A stretch of 23,743 nucleotides of DNA from CAIZGX01 sp044371675 (GTDB lineage Bacteria > Bacteroidota > Bacteroidia > Flavobacteriales_D > Sanyastnellaceae): positions 1 to 23,743 of the forward strand of contig JBILTF010000030.1 of NCBI GenBank assembly GCA_044371675.1, in the 5' to 3' direction. Shown here piece by piece: positions 7,622 to 14,380 of the stretch. A program made the position numbers and the translations under genes. The notes below the pieces were generated by a model. The model had not been told where the DNA came from, made no database searches, and saw nothing but the letters and a program-made list of their open reading frames with translations. Each line of letters starts with the position of its first letter. Position 1 is the stretch's first letter.

Positions 7622-9199
7622 ATGCTAAAGCGCGGTATGTTGTTTTTCATTGCAACGTTTGTAACACTCACTCAAAGCTTTGCTTCCGAGGTGACATTCC
7701 AAGTAGATATGACCGGTCAAACCGTGAGCCCAACCGGTGTGCACATTGCTGGAAGTTTCGCAGATGCTAACAGTGACGGTACTATCGATAATCCCTATCC
7801 CAATTGGGATCCGAGTGTACTTGCTTTGACAAGCTTAGGAAATGGAATTTGGTCGATAACGTTAGATTTGGTTGCGGGTTCGTATCAATACAAATTCATC
7901 AATGGAAATGTGTGGGACATAACCGAGTTTTTTGCTGCCGATGCTGTTTGCGTGCAAGGATTTTTCGGCAACCGCCCGGTAACCGTAGGAAGCGCAAATC
8001 AAGTTCTTCCGGTTGTTTGCTGGAATGAATGTGTTTCTTGTGATTTGGTCGGTTCGGGTTGCATGGATGCTTCCGCCTGCAACTACGATCCTAATGCGAT
8101 TATTGAAGGTCCGTGTGTTTATCCAGATGTAATTCCAGAAATCATCGTTGAGCCTTTTGGTGGTAATTGCTACAATAACGGGGTGAATATTTATCCGTCG
8201 GCGGGAAATTTTATTCAGTACAGTTGGGGCTCTGGTTGGGCGAATAACATAAGTCCTTTCAGCTATGAAGATACGCTTGTGTTAAATTTCTCAATGGAAA
8301 ACCTCTATTTTACAGCAACTGATGATACAGGGTGTGCGTTTACTTTAGGACCCATTTCTGCGAGTACCATTCCATTGCCAAATGTCTTTATGTGTATGGT
8401 AACCGTGAATGAAACCACAGGTAAAAATCAGATTGTTTGGGATCCTTTCCCTTCAGATGTTCATGAAACAGTTGTTGTATTCAAAGAGTCGAATGTTCAA
8501 GGCGTTTATGAGGAAATTGGAACGGCACCTTATGACGGAATCGGAGTTTTTGAAGATTTGAATTCCAATCCAATAATTCAGGCAAATAGATACGCAATTG
8601 GAACAAGAGATTCCTGCGGTTCTCAAACTGCTTCCGTGGCGGCTTTGAATCACAAAACAATACATTTAACCGCAAACCAGGGTATTGGAAACAACATTAA
8701 TTTGATTTGGACTGCCTACGAAGCGAACACAATTGAAGGGGCAATGCAGATTTCTAGCTATAATATCTACAGAGGCGCTTCAGCATCGAGTTTAAGTTTG
8801 ATTGCAACTGTAGCGGGAAATGTATTGTCCTACACAGACATCGCACCGCCTGCTGTTGAGTTTTTATATGTCATTGAAGTAGCAGGATTGGGATGCGATC
8901 CGAGCAGAGAAATGATGTCCTCGCGCTCGAACGTCATGAACTTGTTAGCTTCGAACATTACTGAAGAGACGAATTCAACTCTTCAAATTTTCCCGAATCC
9001 AGCTTCAACAAGCATTACCATTCAAATAAATGAAAGTGATTTGGGTTCTCAGGTCTTTATTTTCAATGCGATTGGACAAGAAGTGTTCAGTGAGCGAATT
9101 GCTTCTGTGAATCAATTGTTGAACATTGAAAAACTAAATGAAGGATTTTATTTTCTGAAGTTGGAAGGAAGTGTTGTTCGACTTCAAGTCGTTCGATAG
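7622..9199 (+). CDS. T9SS-secreted multidomain protein with CBM20/48-like N-terminal domain
   Basis: The 525 residues start with a signal peptide (1-21). Residues about 23-115 resemble a starch-binding or CBM48-like beta-sandwich: VTFQVDM, VHIAGSF, then GIWSITLDLVAGSYQYKFING. Residues 146-157 hold a single calcium-loop-like repeat, GCMDASACNYDP, of a type often found in tandem in marine Bacteroidota proteins. Two fibronectin-III-like segments follow (about 255-340 and 345-440, including YNIYRG at 380-385). The C-terminus (about 454-525; IFPNPAS, VFIFNAIGQEVF, GFYFLKL) is a type A T9SS sorting domain, which directs transport across the outer membrane and cleavage or surface anchoring. The domain layout suggests a surface carbohydrate-binding or adhesive role, with no catalytic motif seen. 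Confidence 0.88.
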   Translation: MLKRGMLFFIATFVTLTQSFASEVTFQVDMTGQTVSPTGVHIAGSFADANSDGTIDNPYPNWDPSVLALTSLGNGIWSITLDLVAGSYQYKFINGNVWDITEFFAADAVCVQGFFGNRPVTVGSANQVLPVVCWNECVSCDLVGSGCMDASACNYDPNAIIEGPCVYPDVIPEIIVEPFGGNCYNNGVNIYPSAGNFIQYSWGSGWANNISPFSYEDTLVLNFSMENLYFTATDDTGCAFTLGPISASTIPLPNVFMCMVTVNETTGKNQIVWDPFPSDVHETVVVFKESNVQGVYEEIGTAPYDGIGVFEDLNSNPIIQANRYAIGTRDSCGSQTASVAALNHKTIHLTANQGIGNNINLIWTAYEANTIEGAMQISSYNIYRGASASSLSLIATVAGNVLSYTDIAPPAVEFLYVIEVAGLGCDPSREMMSSRSNVMNLLASNITEETNSTLQIFPNPASTSITIQINESDLGSQVFIFNAIGQEVFSERIASVNQLLNIEKLNEGFYFLKLEGSVVRLQVVR

Positions 9200-9211
9200 T
9201 TACTGAAAGAT

Positions 9212-10075
9212 CTACGGTCGAGGATTGTTGAAGGGAACATTCTGTCCGTCTACAAACGGCGCGATGTCTATAATAGGCGTGTACTTCCATTTTCCGTTTT
9301 CTAGTACGTAGCCGTCGTAACTTCCATCAGGTCCATACTCGGGAAAGAATCCTTCGTAAATCGATTCGCGAGGAGCAAGGTGATCAACCACAATCGTCTT
9401 CTGCTTTTCGTAATAACGCAAAGAACAAGTCGTCCGATCGCTGAATTCAAAGACCACACGCTTCGGATTGCGATCTTCAAAATCGAAAAAGTTTCCACCG
9501 AATTTGCATCCATCGCTTTCAATCGTAATCACTTCAATCACTTTGTAATTCGATAAATTGTCCTTCGCTTCGAATCCCAATAAAGCGTAGCTGTTTCCAC
9601 TTTTCTTTCCTTTGCCCATGGGAACAATTGAATAATACAAGGCGCCTGGCCATTTTCCTTCGTCAAACACTTTGTTGTCCCATTTCGCTGCGTTAACCGG
9701 AGTGTAATTCAACTTGAAAAACAAGGGCTCTCCCGATTTCGAAGTTTTAAAAACCACACATCCGAAATACAATTGTGTTCCGTCTTCCTTCGGATAATTC
9801 CATGTAAACACACGAAGCTTTCCATCGGATGAAACAGGCTTAAACATGCGTAAAGCTTCAAACGGATAAACGAAAAAATCTTCTAAGGAACACACCGATT
9901 CCAACTCGGTAATCATGTTGTTTGACTGCTCTTCCGCATTGCTTTCATTGCCATTCGATAGGGAAGTATAACACTCTAAAATGCGCTGCTCTACTTCATT
10001 TGAAGATTGCGCATTCACGCCAAAAGCAAAAGTGCTTAACAGGAAAAACAGGAGTGATGCTTTGTGGAGTTTCAT
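9212..10075 (-). CDS. Hypothetical secreted protein
   Basis: The 287 residues begin with a signal peptide (hydrophobic 8-19, ending VNAQ at 20-23). The mature protein is mixed alpha/beta with many aromatic strands and has Cys at 34, 62, 105, 190 and 217, roughly. I do not recognise a family, although similar proteins occur next to barrel proteins in Flavobacteriales. The C-terminus has a short YDGYV-like segment and ends in NNPRP. It is convergent with the T9SS protein, with 12 bases between the stop codons. The hemoglobin gene lies 35 bases upstream on the same strand, so this may be the last gene of a three-gene unit. Confidence 0.75.
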   Translation of the reverse strand: MKLHKASLLFFLLSTFAFGVNAQSSNEVEQRILECYTSLSNGNESNAEEQSNNMITELESVCSLEDFFVYPFEALRMFKPVSSDGKLRVFTWNYPKEDGTQLYFGCVVFKTSKSGEPLFFKLNYTPVNAAKWDNKVFDEGKWPGALYYSIVPMGKGKKSGNSYALLGFEAKDNLSNYKVIEVITIESDGCKFGGNFFDFEDRNPKRVVFEFSDRTTCSLRYYEKQKTIVVDHLAPRESIYEGFFPEYGPDGSYDGYVLENGKWKYTPIIDIAPFVDGQNVPFNNPRP

Positions 10076-10110
10076 AATTCAGTAACGCAAAGAAACAGAT
10101 TTTTGTTTTG

Positions 10111-10476
10111 TCATTGGTGATTGTTCAGTGCGTCTAGTTTAGACCCAAAGGTATAGCCCAAAGTGGTTGCGCGAAACTTCGCAACTTCGGCTTTTTCTCC
10201 TTCGAACAATTCATTCACAGTGGCGTGAAAGAGGGATACCCATTCGTTAAAGTCGGCGGAATTCGCGTGTAAGTTCGCATGCTTGTCGAAGACATTCGTG
10301 GTGTATCCAGGTTCATCTAGCAATACGAAAGACCAGAAATGAACCATCTTTGGTTTGTGTGTTTCGAAATTCAAATGCGCAAAGAAGTGTGCGATTTTTT
10401 CATCTTTTAAAACGCGATCATAAAACACATCAACGAGGTACCCTATATCTTCTTTGGTTTGAATGTCTTTCTTCAT
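10111..10476 (-). CDS. Group III truncated hemoglobin
   Basis: The 121-residue product has the length and pattern of a group III (P-type) truncated hemoglobin: an opening amphipathic helix with LVDVFYDRVLKDEKIAHFF (about 14-32), then HKPKMVHFWSFVLL (about 40-53) with the conserved Phe-Trp pair, then a His-containing segment FDKHANLH followed by FNEWVSLFHATVNELF. H66 is the likely proximal heme ligand by alignment to the family, with H70 as the less likely alternative. Family members bind oxygen or nitric oxide in the cytoplasm. I chose ATG 10476 over the GTG just before it. That ATG overlaps the TGA of the upstream barrel gene (TGATG), indicating translational coupling of a cytoplasmic globin to an envelope protein. 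Confidence 0.93.
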   Translation of the reverse strand: MKKDIQTKEDIGYLVDVFYDRVLKDEKIAHFFAHLNFETHKPKMVHFWSFVLLDEPGYTTNVFDKHANLHANSADFNEWVSLFHATVNELFEGEKAEVAKFRATTLGYTFGSKLDALNNHQ

Positions 10477-11027
10477 CACTTCATACTCAATTTGCGCGTA
10501 TAGCAGACAACCGCTCCGTAATACGGCTCACGAAAATTCCAATTACCAACAAGCATGAGAGACAATCCGCCGTTCTTAGAAAGATATCCCATTTCTATTT
10601 GCGCAGGAACGCCAATCGTAACGCCAGCCTTATATACAAACTGGTCAATCACTTGCAAGGCACTGTCGCCGTATAATCTTAGCGTAACGCCCATTCCTGC
10701 ACTTGCAGCTAAAAACATGTTGTTCTTACCCCACACCTGGCCCCACAACACACCAACTTCCAAAGATCTGTTCTTCCTGAAAAATATACTGTCGTCTTGC
10801 CCTTCAAAAAGTTCTTGAGAATATGCCGCACGAACAGTTGTTGAAACCGTTTCTTCGAAAGTTGATTTAGACGCGAACAATTGATAAGAGAAATTGTCGG
10901 AACTGTTAGCACCTAACCCGAAACTCGTCCAGCGAGTGTTCAACATTGGATTGGTTGTATACTGAGCTTGAACAAGGAAAGAAATACAAACCAAAATAAG
11001 AAGCGGGGCAAGGCGTCTCAATTTCAT
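10476..11027 (-). CDS. Hypothetical exported beta-barrel-like protein
   Basis: With the ATG at 11027 the product is 183 residues and starts with a signal peptide (RRLAPLLILVCISFLVQAQ region). The earlier in-frame Met would add 12 residues before it and remove the usual signal layout. The mature part has alternating strands with Gly and aromatic residues (for example FGLGANSSDNFSYQLF, LEVGVLWGQVWG, AGMGVTLRLYG, IEMGYLS) and looks like a small outer-membrane barrel. I do not recognise a family. Its stop overlaps the hemoglobin start by one base. It is divergent from the amylase gene across 57 bases, and the two starts share near-identical flanks: TTATCTTTCGGCTATGAAA here, TTATCTTCGCGCTATGAAA there. 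Confidence 0.7.
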   Translation of the reverse strand: MKLRRLAPLLILVCISFLVQAQYTTNPMLNTRWTSFGLGANSSDNFSYQLFASKSTFEETVSTTVRAAYSQELFEGQDDSIFFRKNRSLEVGVLWGQVWGKNNMFLAASAGMGVTLRLYGDSALQVIDQFVYKAGVTIGVPAQIEMGYLSKNGGLSLMLVGNWNFREPYYGAVVCYTRKLSMK

Positions 11028-11084
11028 AGCCGAAAGATAAGTGAAAAGTGCCGCCCTGCGCACAGGACGTTTTATCTTCGCGCT

Positions 11085-13451
11085 ATGAAAAATTGGATTT
11101 CTCTCTTTGTCAGTGTTGCCCTGCTTTCTTCATGCAGCATCTTAAACAAGAATAAAAAGGTAGCAGAGTTACCCGGATTGGCTTCGCCCATTCATCTTCC
11201 AACTGCCTACACTCGCATTCCCGTTTCGAATTACATTGTTCACACAGAAGAGGTGGTGAGCATTTCAACAAGTCCTTACGATAAAACAAATCTTTCTTCT
11301 GCACGCGAAGTAGTTTTTCCAGCAGGGGACTACGAACCCGTTTTCAATTTGAACATAGAAACCAACAGCAGCGAATATGACATCCCCGTTTTCGCTTCAG
11401 CGAAGAAAGCATACGTATTCAGTTACATTCCGACTTATCAGAAAGATGTAAATTCTGTTTTTATTGCAGGTGGAATGAACGGCTGGAACAAAAATGCGAC
11501 ACCTTTGAACCGCAACGATGACGGCACATACAGTGTTGAGTTGTTTCTTGAACCCGGATTGTATCCGTATCGCATTTGGGAAAACGGAACAGATGAATTG
11601 CTCGACGTGAACAACAAAAACAAAATGCCGAACGGTCTTGGTGGAGAAAACAGTTTCATTGAAATTCCTTCCGCACCGAAACAGACCATGGAAGTCCTTT
11701 CACAAAAAGGAAAAAAAATAATCATTCATTGCAGTAGAGAACCGAAAGGCGCACAAATCTATTTCGAGAACCAACGCGCACCTGTTTCCATTGTTAATGT
11801 CCAAGAACCATATATGAGCGAATGGCAACTGCATTTCAACATTCCCGCAAAGGCATGGAAAATGAAACGTTCGCACATTCGCGCATACGCACACGACGGA
11901 AATCAACTCTTCAACGATGTACTTATTCCATTGTCTTATGGAAGACCTTTGAAGAAATCCTTCCAACTCAAACGAAAAGATACCCGAGCTACAGTCATGT
12001 ATTTCGCTATGGTAGATCGTTTTAAAAATGGAAAGAAAGAAAACGATCGTCCAACAAACGACCCACGCATTAAGCCCATCGCAAATAATTTAGGTGGTGA
12101 TCTAGTGGGAATTACGCAAGCGATTGAAGACGGATACTTCAAGAAGTTAGGAACGAACACCATCTGGATTTCACCCATAACGAAAAACGCGGAAGGTGCT
12201 TGGGGATTGTGGGACAAAGGCGGAGATACAAGTATGTTCAGCGGATACCACGGCTACTGGCCAACGTCGCTTCGAACCATTGACGATCGCTTCGGAACGG
12301 AAGAGGAATTCAAAAACTTATTGAAGGTCGCACACAAACACAAGATGAATGTGTATCTCGACTATGTTGCGCATCACGTGCATCAAGATCATCCGCTCAT
12401 CAAAGAACACAAAGACTGGGTAACGTCGTTGTACCTTCCAGATGGAAGTATGAACACCGAGCGTTGGGACGATCAGCGCTTGACTACGTGGTTTGACGTT
12501 TTCCTTCCAACATGGGATTTCGCGAAGCCAGAGGTTATAAGCGCGTTAACCGACACCGCTATGTTCTGGGTAACGAATTACGATCTCGACGGATTCCGTC
12601 ACGATGCTACGAAACACATTCGCACAGAATTCTGGACAACACTCACTTCAAAAGTGAAAGCAAGTGGAAAGAATGTCTTTCAAATTGGAGAAACCTACGG
12701 AAGCCCGGAATTGATTCAATCTTACATTGGAAGTGAGCAAATGGATGCGCAGTTCGATTTCAATTTGTACGATGCGGCAGTGGATGCTTTTGCTAAATCG
12801 GAAACAAGCTTCGCGAATTTGGGAAGAGTCATTCAAGAGAGCGCGAAGTATTACGGGTCTCACCACATGATGGGAAACATTACCGGCAACCAAGACCGCG
12901 CGCGTTTCATTTCATACGCTGACGGAAGCGTGAAGTTTGAAGAAAACGCGAAGCAAGCCGGATGGTCGCGCAAGATTGAGCACAAAGACAATGTTGGATA
13001 TGTTCGCTTGGAACAACTCACCGCTTTCTTAATGTCGGTACCTGGAATTCCGTGCATTTATTACGGAGATGAAATTGGAATGCCGGGAGGAAATGACCCT
13101 GACAATCGCCGCATGATGCGCTTCAATCAATTGAATAACGAAGAGACGGCACTGCGCACTTCAACACAGAAATTAGTAAAACTGAGAAGAAAGAATTTGC
13201 CTTTGATTTACGGAGAGACTTATGTGATGCAAGCAGATGAAAAGGCTTTGGTTATCGCAAGAAAATACCTCGATCAAATTTCCATCGCAGTCTTCGCGAA
13301 AGGCGAAGGCAATGTGAACATTACTCTTCCGGGTTATTGGAAGGGAAAGGTGAGTGCCGATGGATTGGAAGTAGTTGGAACCGATCCGGGTTCTAATTCT
13401 TATACATTGAAAGTGGGTGGAAAAGGATACGGATTCTTCTTCGTGAAATGA
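11085..13451 (+). CDS. Lipoprotein alpha-amylase family enzyme (GH13) with CBM48-like domain
   Basis: The ATG at 11085 gives a 788-residue lipoprotein (lipobox LSSC, Cys17). The upstream in-frame ATG adds 39 charged residues and overlaps the divergent gene, so it is rejected. Residues about 123-195 are a CBM48/AMPK-type domain (VFIAGGMNGWNK, GLYPYRIW). The GH13 barrel runs from about 303 to 700. Region I reads DYVAHH (426-431), region II GFRHD with nucleophile D507, region III GETYG with acid/base E536, and region IV GNQD with D604. The usual His of region IV (NHD) is Gln here, and region I has His where many members have Asn. A C-terminal beta domain ends the chain. Probable role: cleavage of alpha-glucans at the cell envelope. 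The stop overlaps the prmC start (ATGA). Confidence 0.93.
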   Translation: MKNWISLFVSVALLSSCSILNKNKKVAELPGLASPIHLPTAYTRIPVSNYIVHTEEVVSISTSPYDKTNLSSAREVVFPAGDYEPVFNLNIETNSSEYDIPVFASAKKAYVFSYIPTYQKDVNSVFIAGGMNGWNKNATPLNRNDDGTYSVELFLEPGLYPYRIWENGTDELLDVNNKNKMPNGLGGENSFIEIPSAPKQTMEVLSQKGKKIIIHCSREPKGAQIYFENQRAPVSIVNVQEPYMSEWQLHFNIPAKAWKMKRSHIRAYAHDGNQLFNDVLIPLSYGRPLKKSFQLKRKDTRATVMYFAMVDRFKNGKKENDRPTNDPRIKPIANNLGGDLVGITQAIEDGYFKKLGTNTIWISPITKNAEGAWGLWDKGGDTSMFSGYHGYWPTSLRTIDDRFGTEEEFKNLLKVAHKHKMNVYLDYVAHHVHQDHPLIKEHKDWVTSLYLPDGSMNTERWDDQRLTTWFDVFLPTWDFAKPEVISALTDTAMFWVTNYDLDGFRHDATKHIRTEFWTTLTSKVKASGKNVFQIGETYGSPELIQSYIGSEQMDAQFDFNLYDAAVDAFAKSETSFANLGRVIQESAKYYGSHHMMGNITGNQDRARFISYADGSVKFEENAKQAGWSRKIEHKDNVGYVRLEQLTAFLMSVPGIPCIYYGDEIGMPGGNDPDNRRMMRFNQLNNEETALRTSTQKLVKLRRKNLPLIYGETYVMQADEKALVIARKYLDQISIAVFAKGEGNVNITLPGYWKGKVSADGLEVVGTDPGSNSYTLKVGGKGYGFFFVK

Positions 13452-14305
13452 ACCACATTCTTCCGAATAACAGAATTAGTACGCTGAAGGAATTTGCGCT
13501 TCAGCGTATAGGAGAGGTATACGAAGCAAGAGAAGCGCGCAATGTCGTGAATGAATTGTTTAGACATTATTTGAATTTATCATCAGCCGACTTGGTGGTG
13601 AAAGCCAACGACACTGTTAGCGAATCGCAAATGCTCTTGATTTACAAAGCAGCCAAGCGTATTGCCCAGCACGAGCCTGTGCAATATGTTTTGGGTTCTG
13701 CCTATTTCTTCGGTATGGATCTACACGTGAACAATTCTGTTCTGATTCCTCGTCCAGAAACCGAAGAGTTGGTGCGATGGATACTAGACAAAATAAAACC
13801 GAATGATTATTCGGTGATAGACATCGGAACCGGCTCCGGCGCTATAGCCCTCGCTTTAAAGAAAGCACAACCGAATTGGAAAGTATGCGGAGTAGATGTT
13901 TCGAAGGAAGCCTTGCATGTGGCTCAAAGAAATTCAATTGAATTTCAGTTGGACGTGGAGTGGAGGGAAGTGAATATTTTGAATGAAAATTTACCTGAAG
14001 GAAATTGGAACTGCATTGTCTCGAATCCGCCTTACATCACCGTTTCGGAAGGAAGGGAAATGCGTCCATCTGTTGTTGAACACGAACCACACCTCGCGCT
14101 GTTCGTCCCGGAAAACGATCCGCTTTTGTTTTATAGAAGAATACTAGAATTGGCAAACAATTGCGAATCAGTTCAACAAGTCTTCTTCGAAATACATGAA
14201 AATTACTCTCGCGAAACCCTCGCTCTTGGAGAGTCAATGGGTTGGAAAGGAGAGTTGAAAAAAGATCTTCAGGGGAAAGAAAGAATGCTTCTCTTTACAA
14301 AGTAA
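13448..14305 (+). CDS. prmC: Peptide chain release factor glutamine methyltransferase PrmC (HemK)
   Basis: The 285-residue product methylates the glutamine of the GGQ motif in release factors RF1 and RF2, using S-adenosylmethionine. The N-terminal helical domain (1-85) contains HEPVQYVLGSAYFFG, which leads into the family signature PRPETEELV (101-109). The SAM-binding loop is DIGTGSGAIAL (125-135) and the substrate-glutamine motif NPPY is at 193-196. The length is normal for the family. The start overlaps the stop of the amylase gene by 4 bases, so the housekeeping methyltransferase appears to depend on that transcript. The stop is followed by mini-hairpin array 2 rather than a classical terminator. 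Confidence 0.96.
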   Translation: MNHILPNNRISTLKEFALQRIGEVYEAREARNVVNELFRHYLNLSSADLVVKANDTVSESQMLLIYKAAKRIAQHEPVQYVLGSAYFFGMDLHVNNSVLIPRPETEELVRWILDKIKPNDYSVIDIGTGSGAIALALKKAQPNWKVCGVDVSKEALHVAQRNSIEFQLDVEWREVNILNENLPEGNWNCIVSNPPYITVSEGREMRPSVVEHEPHLALFVPENDPLLFYRRILELANNCESVQQVFFEIHENYSRETLALGESMGWKGELKKDLQGKERMLLFTK

Positions 14306-14320
14306 TCTTGTTTAACATCT

Positions 14321-14380
14321 TTGACTTCGTCAATCTTTGGCTCCGCCAATCTTTGACTCCGTCAATCTTCACTCCGTGAA
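14321..14380. repeat. Mini-hairpin array 2 (four palindromes, spacer TCT)
   Basis: Four perfect 13-base palindromes follow one another: TTGAC-TTC-GTCAA (14321-14333), TTGGC-TCC-GCCAA (14337-14349), TTGAC-TCC-GTCAA (14353-14365) and TTCAC-TCC-GTGAA (14368-14380). The spacers are TCT, TCT and TC; TCT also precedes the first unit (14318-14320). The third unit matches the first except for the loop. The array fills the gap between the convergent prmC and receptor genes and ends at the base before the receptor stop codon. It could double as a weak bidirectional terminator, but it lacks a single strong stem with a T run. Confidence 0.9.
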
